This document shows, piece by piece, positions 52,398-61,490 of a stretch of DNA of 64,000 nucleotides; positions within the stretch are counted from its first letter, which is position 1, and each line of letters begins with the position of its first letter. Made by a program: the position numbers and the translations under genes. The notes below the pieces were generated by a model. It did not search any database, had not been told where the DNA came from, and saw nothing but the letters and a program-made list of their open reading frames with translations. Origin of the DNA: Janthinobacterium sp. ROICE36 (GTDB taxonomy: Bacteria > Pseudomonadota > Gammaproteobacteria > Burkholderiales > Burkholderiaceae_D); assembly GCF_002869965.1 (NCBI RefSeq), contig NZ_PEBS01000004.1, positions 1 through 64,000 on the forward strand. The letters are read 5' to 3'.

Positions 52398-52864
52398 GCC
52401 CCGCCCTGGTAGCCGTGCTGGCGCCAGGCTTCATACACGACAACGGCCACCGTATTCGACAAATTCAAACTGCGGTTGTCGGGGCGCATGGGCAGGCGGA
52501 TGCGTTGCTCGGCAGGAAAACCGTCGCGCAGGGCCGGGTCCAGGCCTTTTGTTTCCGAGCCAAACACGAACACGTCGCCCGGCAAGAAGGCCACGTCGCC
52601 GAACGGGCGCGAGCCGCGCGTGGTCATGGCGAACATGCGCGCCGGGTCGGGCTGGGTGTCGGCCAGGAACGCTGCCCAGTTCTTGTGCACCTTCATCTTG
52701 GCGTAATCGTGGTAATCGAGGCCGGCGCGCTTCATCTTGGCATCGTCGAGCGGAAAGCCCAGCGGTTCGACCAGGTGCAGTTGCGCGCCCGTGTTGGCGC
52801 ACAGGCGGATGACGTTGCCCGTATTGGGCGGGATTTCAGGTTCTACCAAAACAACGTGAAACAA
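52394..52864 (-). CDS. trmL: tRNA (cytidine/uridine-34-2'-O)-methyltransferase
   Basis: 156 residues, minimal SPOUT methyltransferase. It has [46 protein letters not shown] and the knot end [21 protein letters not shown] in two parts ([20 protein letters not shown]). It methylates the wobble base of tRNA-Leu isoacceptors. It begins with TTG at 52864, six bases after gaggag. Confidence 0.95.
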   Translation of the reverse strand: MFHVVLVEPEIPPNTGNVIRLCANTGAQLHLVEPLGFPLDDAKMKRAGLDYHDYAKMKVHKNWAAFLADTQPDPARMFAMTTRGSRPFGDVAFLPGDVFVFGSETKGLDPALRDGFPAEQRIRLPMRPDNRSLNLSNTVAVVVYEAWRQHGYQGGA

Positions 52865-52895
52865 AATGTTCTCCTCATATAGGTAACTAATCTAT

Positions 52896-53651
52896 CTAAT
52901 GCGGCGGCGTGCGCGCCACGACCAGGATGCTGACCTTGGCAGCCCCCGCGCGCTTGCAGGCGGTGGCCAGGGCATTGACGGTATGGCCGCTGCTCATCAC
53001 ATCGTCGACGATGCCCACATGGCAGTCTTGCAATAACGCTGCGTGTTCCGGCGCGATGGCGAAGGCGTGCGCCAGGTTGGCTTGCCGTTCCTGCGGCGCC
53101 ACGCCGCTTTGCGCCCGCGTTTCGCGCACGCGCAGCGCCAGGCGGGGTTGCAAGTGTACGTGCAGCAGGCGCGCCAGCGGACGGGCAATTTCCAGTGCCT
53201 GGTTGAAACCCCGCTGGGCCAGGCGGGCCGGGCCCAGCGGCACAGGGCACAGCAGATGCGGCGCTTCCCACGCTTGTTGTTGCTGAATGGCAACATGCAG
53301 CAGTTCTGCCAACAGGGGCGCCAGCGCCAGGCGCGCGCCGAATTTCAGTTGCAACAGCAACTGGTCGACGGGCGCCACATAATCAAATGCCGTGACGGTA
53401 GTGTCATACGCGGGCCTGTGAAGCAAACAGCGCCCGCACAGCAGCGCCACCTCAATGTCCGCGAGCGGATTGGCGCACTGGCGGCAGCGCGGGCGCAACT
53501 GTCCCAGGTACTGCGCGCGGCAAGGCGGGCACAGCACTTGCGGGCAGCCGATGCCGCACAGCGCGCATTGCGCCGGCAACACCGTGGCGCCCAGCCACTG
53601 GCGCAGCGCTTGCCATGCGCCATCAAGGCGGGGCTGGATGGCGCATGGCAT
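52896..53651 (-). CDS. comF: ComF family phosphoribosyltransferase-like protein
   Basis: 251 residues. An N-terminal zinc-binding part with paired cysteines (CALCG...CPPC, CRQCANPL, CGRC) and a C-terminal phosphoribosyltransferase fold with the PRPP loop VGIVDDVMSSGHT. ComF proteins serve DNA uptake in competent bacteria (transfer of single strands after entry). The window also has pilT/pilU, relevant to uptake pili. It is divergent from the methyltransferase gene, with 57 bases between the starts. Confidence 0.9.
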   Translation of the reverse strand: MPCAIQPRLDGAWQALRQWLGATVLPAQCALCGIGCPQVLCPPCRAQYLGQLRPRCRQCANPLADIEVALLCGRCLLHRPAYDTTVTAFDYVAPVDQLLLQLKFGARLALAPLLAELLHVAIQQQQAWEAPHLLCPVPLGPARLAQRGFNQALEIARPLARLLHVHLQPRLALRVRETRAQSGVAPQERQANLAHAFAIAPEHAALLQDCHVGIVDDVMSSGHTVNALATACKRAGAAKVSILVVARTPPH

Positions 53652-53708
53652 CGCGATGGCGTCCTTCCATGTACACTGCCGACATTATCTCACCTCACCG
53701 GTTTCAAC

Positions 53709-54632
53709 ATGCCAGTTCCCAGCAGTCCGCCCAAAATGAGTGCGCCCATCGATGCGGTGCAAGTACGCGATTTCTTTTCCCGTCCGGCGCGCATCGCGCC
53801 GTCGGACTTTCTGCGCCGCGAAGTATCAAAGCGCATGCACGAGCGCCTGGAACTGGTGAAAATCACGCCCTTGCGCGTGCTTGACGCCGGGTGCGGCCCC
53901 GGCGCGGACCTGGCGCAGTTGCATAAGGATTATCCGGCCGCGCAGATTATCGGTCTCGATGCAGCGCAAGCGATGATGCAGGCGGCGCGCGCGCCCGCGT
54001 CGAAACTGGCCAGCCTGAACCAGTTCCTCAGCAAGTTGCTGCCGGCCAAGGCGGGCCTGGATTTGCTGTGTGGCGATCTGGGCGACTTGCCGCTGGCGCA
54101 GGGCAGCATCGACCTCGTATGGTCCAACCTGGCGCTGCACTGGCATGCCCAGCCCGACCGCGTGTTTGCCGAATGGCGGCGCGCGCTGCGCCTCGATGGC
54201 TTGCTGATGTTTTCCTGCTTCGGTCCCGACACCTTCCGCGAAGTGCGCGACGCATTTGCCGAGGCGGACCTATATCCGCACGCCTTGCCCTTCGTCGACA
54301 TGCACGACTTTGGCGACATGCTGGTCGAGACGGGTTTTTCCACGCCCGTGCTGGACATGGAGATCATCACCGTGACCTACGATACGGCGGAAAAACTGCT
54401 GGCGGACGTGCGCGCCTTTGGCGGCAACCCGCTCACCACGCGCCGGCGTGGCCTGATGGGCAAGGCGGCCTGGCAGCGCATGCTGGACGCGCTGGAAGCA
54501 ATGCGCCGTCCCGACGGCAAGCTGGGCCTGAGTTTCGAGGTCATCTATGGCCACGCCTTCCGTCCCGCGCCGCGCGTGACGCGCAATGGCGAGGCCATCA
54601 TCCGATTTGATTTACCCAGAAAACCCACATAA
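53709..54632 (+). CDS. bioC: SAM-dependent methyltransferase, BioC-like
   Basis: 307 residues from 53709 (53736 is an alternative ATG). Class I methyltransferase: motif I VLDAGCGPGADLAQL, acidic post-I residue IIGLDAAQAMM, DLLCGDLGDLPLAQGSIDLVWSNLALHW and GLLMFSCFGPDTFRE. The FGPDTFRE and SFEVIYGHAF segments fit malonyl-ACP O-methyltransferase BioC, which primes biotin synthesis. No other biotin gene is adjacent, so the symbol is moderately certain. Confidence 0.8.
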   Translation: MPVPSSPPKMSAPIDAVQVRDFFSRPARIAPSDFLRREVSKRMHERLELVKITPLRVLDAGCGPGADLAQLHKDYPAAQIIGLDAAQAMMQAARAPASKLASLNQFLSKLLPAKAGLDLLCGDLGDLPLAQGSIDLVWSNLALHWHAQPDRVFAEWRRALRLDGLLMFSCFGPDTFREVRDAFAEADLYPHALPFVDMHDFGDMLVETGFSTPVLDMEIITVTYDTAEKLLADVRAFGGNPLTTRRRGLMGKAAWQRMLDALEAMRRPDGKLGLSFEVIYGHAFRPAPRVTRNGEAIIRFDLPRKPT

Positions 54633-55098
54633 AAGGCTGAAGAAACCGATACTTGGTCGGCATCCGCGCGTCAATGCTGCAGTAAGCGTTGCAAAGCGCG
54701 CGGCGGCCAGGAGAAGGGCGCGCACAAAGCCGATTATTGCTTGATGGATTCAAGTTTACTTGATTATAATCGTTGATTGTTTGTCAGCTTGCCAAGCTTG
54801 AAAAAACAAGGGCTGCATACAAAATAAAAAAAACAAAGCAAGACTAATTCGAAGTTACTGCATTAGTATAGTAACCATCTTCCACACGAAGCCATTTCAA
54901 GGTGGGGAAGAAAAACAGGGTTCCAGCATGGTTGTCCGTCAGCGTTTTGGCTGCCGCAGCCAGCATGGAATTCGCTGGTGCTTGACGCACATGGCCGTAT
55001 TCTGGCCGTGTTGCTTTCATGGAGGAGCGGCAGCGGTCCAGTACGGAGAAATCCGCAGCCGTTTAAAATATCATTATTTTTGGGTGGTTGGGGAAAAC
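54633..55098 (+). other. 466-base gap with cta operon promoter and long leader
   Basis: Besides the promoter listed, the stretch contains a small cttg-aaaaaa-caag hairpin near 54799 and an AT-rich run at 54815-54840. The frame open from 54928 into ctaC encodes no signal or family sequence and is taken as untranslated leader. No RNA gene was recognised. Confidence 0.5.
54741..54770 (+). promoter_or_regulatory. Promoter of the cytochrome oxidase operon with embedded palindrome
   Basis: TTGATG (54741-54746), 18 bases, TATAAT (54765-54770). Between them caagt-tt-acttg (54751-54762) is a perfect palindrome placed where a repressor would block RNA polymerase. The predicted start near 54777 leaves a 320-base leader before ctaC. 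Confidence 0.55.
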
Positions 55099-56307
55099 AT
55101 GACACATGCAAAGCGACTTCAATCGTTGCTGCTCGGGCTGTCTTTGACAGCGTTTGGCATCGGGCGATGGGCCACGGCGGCACCGGCTGCCGGCACCTAT
55201 CCCGGTACAGGTGGTCCCGTGCCGTTCGAAATGAATCTGCAACCGCCGGCGACACAGATCGCCCATGAAATCTACGATTTGCACACCTTGATGATGATCA
55301 TCTGCCTGGTGATCTTCGTGGCTGTGTTCGGCGTCATGTTTTATTCCATCTTCAAGCACCGCAAGTCCCTGGGCCACAAACCGGCCACCTTCCACGAAAG
55401 TACCACCGTCGAGATCGCCTGGACCGTCGTGCCTTTCCTGATCGTCATCGGCATGGCCCTGCCTGCCACGCGCACCGTGCTGGGCATGAAGGACACTTCG
55501 AACGCCGATATCACCATCAAGGCCACCGGCATGCAATGGAAATGGGGCTATGACTACCTGAAAGGCGAGGGCGAAGGCATTTCCTTCCTCTCCAACCTGG
55601 CCACGCCGCGCTCGCAAGTGGGTGCGCCAGGCGTGCCGCCGACGGAAAAACGCGGTGAAAACTACCTGATCGAAGTCGACAATGAAGTCGTGGTGCCGGT
55701 CAACAAGAAGATCCGCGTGGTGCTGACAGCCAACGACGTCATCCACGCCTGGTCCGTGCCCGCCTTTGGCGTGAAGCAGGATGCGATTCCCGGTTTCGTG
55801 CGCGACACCTGGTTCAAGGCCGACCATATCGGCACCTTCCGCGGCAATTGCGCCGAACTGTGCGGCAAGGAACACGCCTTCATGCCCATCGTCGTCAAGG
55901 TCGTATCAAACGATGACTACAAGGCCTGGGTTGATGTAAAACAAAAAGAAATGGCGGCATTGGCCGATGATCCGAGCAAGGTCTGGACCATCGACGAATT
56001 GAAGGTCAAGGGCGAGAAAGTGTACACGGCCAACTGCGTGGTCTGCCACCAGGCGACCGGCAAGGGCGTGCCCGGTGCGTTTGCAGCGCTGGACGGCTCT
56101 GCCGTGGTGAACGGTCCGAAAGCGGCACAGTTGCATGTCTTGCTGAACGGGCAAAAGAGCGGCAAGTATCCAGCGGAAATGCCCGCCTGGAAACAGCTGT
56201 CCGACACGGAAATTGCCGCAGTAATCACTTACACGCGCAATTCCTGGTCGAACAAGGCCGAAGAGAACATCGTTCAACCAGCCGAAGTCGTGGCTGCACG
56301 CAAGTAA
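55099..56307 (+). CDS. ctaC: Cytochrome c oxidase subunit II fused to cytochrome c
   Basis: 402 residues from 55099. Signal peptide, two membrane helices (LMMIICLVIFVAVFGVMFY and VEIAWTVVPFLIVIGMALP), then the CuA cupredoxin domain with ligands in GNCAELCGKEHAFM. A C-terminal cytochrome c domain carries CVVCH (about 314) and a distal Met in AEMPAW. This subunit takes electrons from cytochrome c and hands them via CuA to subunit I. The c-type extension is typical of caa3-like oxidases in this group. ctaD follows after 13 bases. Confidence 0.96.
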   Translation: MTHAKRLQSLLLGLSLTAFGIGRWATAAPAAGTYPGTGGPVPFEMNLQPPATQIAHEIYDLHTLMMIICLVIFVAVFGVMFYSIFKHRKSLGHKPATFHESTTVEIAWTVVPFLIVIGMALPATRTVLGMKDTSNADITIKATGMQWKWGYDYLKGEGEGISFLSNLATPRSQVGAPGVPPTEKRGENYLIEVDNEVVVPVNKKIRVVLTANDVIHAWSVPAFGVKQDAIPGFVRDTWFKADHIGTFRGNCAELCGKEHAFMPIVVKVVSNDDYKAWVDVKQKEMAALADDPSKVWTIDELKVKGEKVYTANCVVCHQATGKGVPGAFAALDGSAVVNGPKAAQLHVLLNGQKSGKYPAEMPAWKQLSDTEIAAVITYTRNSWSNKAEENIVQPAEVVAARK

Positions 56308-56320
56308 TTAGGAGCCGCAT

Positions 56321-57919
56321 ATGAGTACGAGCACGAGCACCTTGGACCACGCCGGTCACGATCACGACCATGCCCACGACCACCCGACTGGCTACCGCCG
56401 CTGGCTGTTTGCCACCAACCACAAGGATATCGGTACCCTGTACCTGTGGTTTTCGTTCATCATGCTGCTGTCGGGCGGCGTGCTGGCCCTGATGATCCGT
56501 ACGGAACTGTTTCACCCGGGCTTGCAATTCTTCCACCCTGAATTTTTTAATCAACTGACCACCATGCACGGCCTGGTGATGGTGTTTGGCGCCATCATGC
56601 CGGCCTTCGTGGGCTATGCCAACTGGATGATCCCGCTGCAAGTGGGCGCATCCGACATGGCGTTTGCCCGCATGAACAACTTTTCGTTCTGGCTGCTGCC
56701 GCCGGCCGCGCTGCTGCTGGCCACATCCTTCCTCGTGCCGGGCGGCGCCACGGCTGCCGGCTGGACCCTGTATGCGCCGCTGTCGACGCAAATGGGCCCT
56801 GGCATGGACATGGCCATTTTCGCCATGCATCTGATGGGTGCCTCGTCCATCATGGGTTCGATCAACATCATCGTCACCATCCTGAACATGCGCGCACCGG
56901 GCATGACCCTGATGAAAATGCCGATGTTCTGCTGGACCTGGCTGATTACCGCGTATCTGTTGATCGCCGTCATGCCCGTGCTGGCTGGCGCCATTACCAT
57001 GACCCTGACAGACCGCCATTTCGGCACGTCTTTCTTTAACGCGGCAGGTGGCGGCGACCCTGTCATGTACCAGCACATCTTCTGGTTCTTCGGCCATCCC
57101 GAGGTCTACATCATGATCTTGCCGGCTTTCGGCATCGTCTCGCAGATCCTGCCCGCGTTTGCCCGCAAGCCATTGTTCGGCTACGCTTCGATGGTCTACG
57201 CCACGGCCTCGATCGCCATCCTGTCCTTCATCGTCTGGGCGCACCACATGTTTACCACCGGCATGCCGGTGACGAGCCAGCTGTTCTTCATGTACGCGAC
57301 CATGCTGATCGCCGTGCCGACGGGCGTGAAAGTGTTCAACTGGATCGCCACCATGTGGAAGGGTTCCATGACGTTCGAGACGCCGATGCTGTTCTCGGTA
57401 GGCTTCATCTTCGTCTTCACCATGGGCGGCTTCACGGGCCTGATCCTGGCCGTGACGCCGATCGACATCCAGCTGCAGGATACTTATTATGTGGTGGCGC
57501 ACTTCCACTATGTGCTGGTGGCCGGTTCGCTGTTTGCCCTGTTCGCCGGCTTCTACTACTGGTCGCCGAAATGGACGGGCCATATGTACAACGAGACGCG
57601 CGGCAAGATTCACTTCTGGCTGTCCTTGATCACCTTCAACGTGACCTTCTTCCCGATGCACTTCCTGGGCCTGGCCGGCATGCCGCGCCGCTACGCCGAC
57701 TATCCGGCGCAGTTCACGGACTTCAACATGATCGCCTCGATCGGCGGCTTCGGTTTTGGCCTGATGCAGGTGTACTTCCTGTTCTTCGTGGTCTTGCCGA
57801 CCATTCGCGGCGGCAAGGCTGCGCCAGCGAAACCATGGGAAGGCGCGGAAGGCCTGGAATGGACCGTGCCGAGCCCGGCACCATTCCACACGTTTGAAAC
57901 GCCGCCGACAGTGAAATAA
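56321..57919 (+). CDS. ctaD: Cytochrome c oxidase subunit I
   Basis: 532 residues with twelve membrane helices. It carries the heme-copper centre: GHPEVYI with the Cu-linked His-Tyr pair, [10 protein letters not shown] (Cu ligands) and VAHFHYVL (heme a and a3 ligands). The N terminus is His-rich ([10 protein letters not shown]), which may bind copper before insertion. It reduces oxygen to water and pumps protons. Directly downstream of ctaC and followed by assembly factors. Confidence 0.98.
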   Translation: MSTSTSTLDHAGHDHDHAHDHPTGYRRWLFATNHKDIGTLYLWFSFIMLLSGGVLALMIRTELFHPGLQFFHPEFFNQLTTMHGLVMVFGAIMPAFVGYANWMIPLQVGASDMAFARMNNFSFWLLPPAALLLATSFLVPGGATAAGWTLYAPLSTQMGPGMDMAIFAMHLMGASSIMGSINIIVTILNMRAPGMTLMKMPMFCWTWLITAYLLIAVMPVLAGAITMTLTDRHFGTSFFNAAGGGDPVMYQHIFWFFGHPEVYIMILPAFGIVSQILPAFARKPLFGYASMVYATASIAILSFIVWAHHMFTTGMPVTSQLFFMYATMLIAVPTGVKVFNWIATMWKGSMTFETPMLFSVGFIFVFTMGGFTGLILAVTPIDIQLQDTYYVVAHFHYVLVAGSLFALFAGFYYWSPKWTGHMYNETRGKIHFWLSLITFNVTFFPMHFLGLAGMPRRYADYPAQFTDFNMIASIGGFGFGLMQVYFLFFVVLPTIRGGKAAPAKPWEGAEGLEWTVPSPAPFHTFETPPTVK

Positions 57920-57970
57920 GGTATCCCGGGCCGGCGTGTTGCGCGGCCCGTCTTGAATAAAGTGCCTGTC

Positions 57971-58075
57971 ATGACCGAACGTAAAAAACCGAATAATCTG
58001 CGTACCGGGCTGATCTTGGCCGCCCTGGCGGCCTTCTTCTTCCTGTCCGTATTCGTCAAGCACATGTGGCTCTGA
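57971..58075 (+). CDS. Small cytochrome oxidase assembly protein (34 residues)
   Basis: The ATG at 57971 opens 34 codons: a charged N terminus (MTERKKPNNLRTG) and one membrane helix (LILAALAAFFFLSVFVKHMW). Position between ctaD and ctaG, size and topology match the cytochrome oxidase small assembly proteins annotated in betaproteobacteria. Its stop is one base before the ctaG GTG, so the two are coupled. Confidence 0.8.
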   Translation: MTERKKPNNLRTGLILAALAAFFFLSVFVKHMWL

Positions 58076-58076
58076 C

Positions 58077-58649
58077 GTGACGACGCCGATGCAACAGGAA
58101 ACACGCGGCCTGAACCGCAAGATGCTGGGCAAGCTGATCGTCATTGCCATCCTGATGTTTGGCTTTGGCTATGCCCTGATTCCCGTCTACAAGCAGATTT
58201 GCGAAGTAATGGGCATCAACGTGCTGACGCAAAAAGATGGCACGGTGGCCTACGATAACAATACGCAGGTCGACAAGACGCGCAGCATCACCGTCGAGTT
58301 CGACGGCAATGCGCAGGGGCCCTGGCGCTTCCGCCCGACCGTGTCGAGCATGCAAGTGCATCCGGGCGAACTGGTGACCGTTCTGTATGAAGTGGTCAAC
58401 ACGCAAAACCGCGTCGTCAACGCGCAAGCCATCCCCAGCTATGCGCCGCAAAGTGCCACGCCGCATTTCAAGAAGGTCGAGTGCTTCTGCTTCAAGCAGC
58501 AGACCTTGAAACCCCACGAAGCGCGGCAGATGCCGGTGGTGTTCTTCCTCGATCCGGCCCTGCCGAAAGAGGTAAAAACCATCACCCTGTCGTACACGTT
58601 TTTCGAGATTGCCGGTTTGAGCCAGGCTCAGACGCCGGCCGTCCAATAG
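58077..58649 (+). CDS. ctaG: Cytochrome c oxidase assembly protein CtaG (Cox11)
   Basis: 190 residues starting at GTG 58077. One N-terminal membrane helix (LGKLIVIAILMFGFGYALIPVY) and a periplasmic immunoglobulin-like copper domain with the copper ligand motif ECFCF in KVECFCFKQQ. It delivers copper to CuB of subunit I. It lies between the small assembly gene and the DUF2970 gene. Confidence 0.96.
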   Translation: MTTPMQQETRGLNRKMLGKLIVIAILMFGFGYALIPVYKQICEVMGINVLTQKDGTVAYDNNTQVDKTRSITVEFDGNAQGPWRFRPTVSSMQVHPGELVTVLYEVVNTQNRVVNAQAIPSYAPQSATPHFKKVECFCFKQQTLKPHEARQMPVVFFLDPALPKEVKTITLSYTFFEIAGLSQAQTPAVQ

Positions 58650-58658
58650 GAGAGTGCC

Positions 58659-58865
58659 ATGGGCGAATCCAAGCAGCCTGAAAAAGCGTCGTTCCTGTAT
58701 TCGCTGCGCGCCGTCGTGTGGTCATTCACGGGTCTGCGCCGCAAGAGCGATTTCGACACGGATTCGGCCAAGCTCAATCCCGTGCACATCGTCATCGCCG
58801 GCTTCCTGGTGGTGGCTTGCCTGATCGGCATCCTGATTTCGATTGTTAAATTCGTCGTTTTATAA
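58659..58865 (+). CDS. DUF2970 family small membrane protein
   Basis: 68 residues, one C-terminal hydrophobic helix (HIVIAGFLVVACLIGILISIV) and the family N-terminal SLRAVVWSFTGLRRKSDF. It is regularly found between ctaG and ctaE in this class. A role in oxidase assembly is inferred only from place. Confidence 0.9.
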   Translation: MGESKQPEKASFLYSLRAVVWSFTGLRRKSDFDTDSAKLNPVHIVIAGFLVVACLIGILISIVKFVVL

Positions 58866-58905
58866 ATTATAAAAAACCACCGTATCAGTTTTTGAGGAGA
58901 TGATG

Positions 58906-59766
58906 ATGAGTTCCAACCACGCCGCCGTACCTTATTATTTCGTGCCCGGCCCCTCGCGCTGGCCCATGCTGGGCGGCGCCAGTTTGCTGCTGACCATGGT
59001 AGGCGCCTCGGCCTGGGTCAACGACGTGTCGTGGGGACCCTATCTGAACTTCATCGGCATCGCCGGTATCCTGCTGGTGCTGTATTTCTGGTTCGGCGAC
59101 GCCATCAGCGAATCGGAACAGGGCCTGTACAGCGAGCGCATCGACCACTCCTTCCGCTGGAGCATGAGCTGGTTCATCTTTTCGGAAGTCATGTTCTTCG
59201 CCGCCTTCTTCGGCGCCCTGTTCTATGCGCGCAGCATTTCCATGCCGTGGCTGGCCGACCTCGACCACAAGGTGATCTGGCCCGATTTCGCCGCCCACTG
59301 GGGTAATACGGGCCCGGCCGGCACGGTGCAGGAATTTACCACCATGACGCCGTTCTGGATTCCGACCATCAATACGGCCTTGCTGCTGACGTCGGGCGTC
59401 ACCCTGACCATCTCGCACCACGCGCTGCGCGCCGGCCACCGCGCCATGACGGCCCTGTTCCTGTTTGCCACCATCGTGCTGGGCGCCGTCTTCATGGGCT
59501 TCCAGGTCTACGAATACATGCACGCCTACAGCGAACTGAACTTGAAATTGACGTCCGGCATCTACGGCGCCACCTTCTTCATGCTGACGGGCTTCCACGG
59601 CTTCCACGTGACCCTGGGCGCCATCATGCTCTCCGTCATCCTGTACCGCGTGCTGAAAGGCCACTTCACGCCCGAGCATCACTTCGGCTTCGAAGGTGCC
59701 GCCTGGTACTGGCACTTTGTCGACGTCGTCTGGCTGGGCCTGTACGTGGTCGTGTATTGGTTATAA
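58906..59766 (+). CDS. ctaE: Cytochrome c oxidase subunit III
   Basis: 286 residues, seven membrane helices. Family segments YYFVPGPSRWPMLGG, WSMSWFIFSEVMFFAAFFGALFY (in two parts) and GFHGFHVTLGAIML are present. Three ATGs occur in a row at 58900, 58903 and 58906; the last lies six bases after gaggag and is chosen. It stabilises the catalytic core. A terminator follows. Confidence 0.97.
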   Translation: MSSNHAAVPYYFVPGPSRWPMLGGASLLLTMVGASAWVNDVSWGPYLNFIGIAGILLVLYFWFGDAISESEQGLYSERIDHSFRWSMSWFIFSEVMFFAAFFGALFYARSISMPWLADLDHKVIWPDFAAHWGNTGPAGTVQEFTTMTPFWIPTINTALLLTSGVTLTISHHALRAGHRAMTALFLFATIVLGAVFMGFQVYEYMHAYSELNLKLTSGIYGATFFMLTGFHGFHVTLGAIMLSVILYRVLKGHFTPEHHFGFEGAAWYWHFVDVVWLGLYVVVYWL

Positions 59767-59810
59767 TGGCGGGGCAAGGCGCGCGCCGTTGTTAGGCGGC
59801 CTGCACCATA

Positions 59811-59849
59811 AAAAAAGCCGTACCGGGAGATCCTGGCTACGGCTTTTTT
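59811..59849. terminator. Bidirectional terminator between ctaE and the DUF2909 gene
   Basis: aaaaaagccgta and tacggctttttt flank an imperfect inner stem (ccgggagatcctgg). A and T runs on both sides allow use from either strand. Confidence 0.9.
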
Positions 59850-59887
59850 CTTAGTGTGAAGAATTTGCCAATCAGGCAAGAGCGGGC

Positions 59888-60088
59888 TTAATGAATCCCC
59901 GTCGGCTGGATGTAGCCCAGATGATGCGCCAGCAGGATCAGCAGGAACAGGGTGATCGACAGCCCCACGCGCAGCGCCAGCGCCTGCACGGTGCGGTTGC
60001 TCTTGCCCTTGTCGCGCATGAGGAAGAACAGGGCCGAGCCCAGGCTGCCCAGGATCAGGATGAAGGCAATGGCAACGAGGATTTTCAT
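59888..60088 (-). CDS. DUF2909 twin-transmembrane small protein
   Basis: 66 residues from the ATG at 60088: helix 1 (ILVAIAFILILGSLGSALFFL), a short basic loop (RDKGKSNRTVQALALR) and helix 2 (GLSITLFLLILLAHHLGY). The family is found beside SURF1/cta genes in betaproteobacteria. It is the only minus-strand gene in the block and is divergent from surf1 with 36 bases between starts. Function unknown. Confidence 0.88.
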   Translation of the reverse strand: MKILVAIAFILILGSLGSALFFLMRDKGKSNRTVQALALRVGLSITLFLLILLAHHLGYIQPTGIH

Positions 60089-60124
60089 GGATGGTAGCGC
60101 CAGGCTTGAGGAGGTTTCATTGTA

Positions 60125-60871
60125 ATGCGTATCCGCTTCCATTTTAGATGGATTCCATTTGTTGTAATGCTGCTACTGGTGGCCCTGGGTGTCTCTTTGG
60201 CGCAATGGCAGCAGCGCCGTGGCGACGAGAAACTCGCCCGCGCCGCCCGGCTCGCGGCGGGCAACCAGGCCGCGCCTTTGGCCTTGAGCGCCGCGCCCTT
60301 GCTGCCGGCCGATGCGCACGCCATCGAATATCGCCGCGTCACCGTCACGGGCCGCTTCGTGCCCGCCTGGACGGTGTACCTGGACAACCGCCCGTACAAG
60401 GGCCAGGCGGGTTTTCACGTGCTCACGCCGTTCCAGATCGACGGTTCCCAGATGCACGTGCTGGTGGCGCAGGGCTGGTTGCCGCGCAACAATGCCGAGC
60501 GCACGCGCATCCCCGATTACGCCACGCCCACCGGCACAGTCACCATTAGCGGCATCGCGCGCCTGAACGCCGGTCACGTGATGGAACTGGGCACGGCGCC
60601 GGCCCTGGCGCCGCACGCCATCGTGCAAAATGCCGATATCGCTCAGCTGGCCCAGACGAGCGGCCTGGCCTTGCAGCCCTTCCTTCTCGAACAAACAATG
60701 GATTTGGCTGCGGCGCCAGCGTCCAGCGCGCTTCCCGTGCGCGACTGGCCGGCGCCCGACCTGGGCGCAGACAAGCACCGCGGCTATGCATTCCAGTGGT
60801 ACGCACTGGCACTGATGGCTTTTTTATTTTTTGTCTTTACAGGATTTCGACGTGCAAACAAACAGCCCTGA
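60125..60871 (+). CDS. SURF1 family cytochrome oxidase biogenesis protein
   Basis: 248 residues with one membrane helix at each end (FVVMLLLVALGVSLAQWQQRR and YALALMAFLFFVFTGF) enclosing a periplasmic beta domain. RRVTVTGRF, VYLDNRPYKGQAGFHVLTPF and VLVAQGWLPRN are family marks. SURF1 helps place heme a into subunit I. It overlaps the next gene by 20 bases. Confidence 0.93.
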   Translation: MRIRFHFRWIPFVVMLLLVALGVSLAQWQQRRGDEKLARAARLAAGNQAAPLALSAAPLLPADAHAIEYRRVTVTGRFVPAWTVYLDNRPYKGQAGFHVLTPFQIDGSQMHVLVAQGWLPRNNAERTRIPDYATPTGTVTISGIARLNAGHVMELGTAPALAPHAIVQNADIAQLAQTSGLALQPFLLEQTMDLAAAPASSALPVRDWPAPDLGADKHRGYAFQWYALALMAFLFFVFTGFRRANKQP

Positions 60872-61481
60872 AGCAACGCAAGACAGCCCCGAGAAACAGA
60901 CGCAGAACAGCGGACGCTGGAAACTGCTGGCCGTGGTGGCTGTGTGCGCCTTCCCCATCATCGCCTCGTATTTTACGTATTACATCATCAAGCCCACGGG
61001 CCGCAACAACTATGGCGCCCTGATCGATCCCCGCTTGCACCCGATACCCGAAGCGCAGCTGCAGGTGACGGAACTCGACGGCAAGGCCGCTCCGCTGGCG
61101 CAATTCAAGGGCAAGTGGGTGCTGCTGCAGACGGGACCGTCCGATTGCCAAGCCGCGTGCAAGAAGCAATTGTTTGACATGCAACAATTGCGCCTCATGC
61201 AAGGCAAGGAACGCGAACGCCTGGAAAGAGTCTGGCTGGTGACCGATGCGCAGCCGCTCGACACCCTGGTGATGCGCGAATTCGACGGCACCAGCATGCT
61301 GCGCGTGAATAATGACGCCCTGAAAGCCTGGTTGCCCGTGGAGGCGGGCGGCAAGAGCAGCGAGCATTTGTATTTGATCGATCCCTTGGGCAATCTGATG
61401 ATGCGCTTCCCGAAAGATGCGGACCCGAACAAGATCAAGAAAGATATCGCCAAGCTGCTCAAAGCTTCGGCGATCGGTTGA
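60852..61481 (+). CDS. Sco-like thioredoxin-fold cytochrome oxidase assembly protein
   Basis: 209 residues from a GTG at 60852, seven bases after agga; a TTG at 60831 is the alternative. One membrane helix (LLAVVAVCAFPIIASYFTYY) anchors a periplasmic thioredoxin-like domain with C-x3-C in SDCQAACKKQLFD, in the place of the copper-binding CxxxC of Sco proteins, and a C-terminal YLIDPLGNLMMRFP. It likely reduces or metallates CuA. A second, classical Sco gene lies at the window end. Confidence 0.85.
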   Translation: MQTNSPEATQDSPEKQTQNSGRWKLLAVVAVCAFPIIASYFTYYIIKPTGRNNYGALIDPRLHPIPEAQLQVTELDGKAAPLAQFKGKWVLLQTGPSDCQAACKKQLFDMQQLRLMQGKERERLERVWLVTDAQPLDTLVMREFDGTSMLRVNNDALKAWLPVEAGGKSSEHLYLIDPLGNLMMRFPKDADPNKIKKDIAKLLKASAIG

Positions 61482-61490
61482 GGAGTCTGC

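Noticed and set aside
54928..55098. N-terminal extension of ctaC
   Set aside because: It adds residues without family similarity before a proper signal peptide that starts at 55099.
56225..58150. 641-codon minus-strand frame opposite ctaD
   Set aside because: It is antisense to a clearly conserved oxidase gene and shows the same shadow composition.
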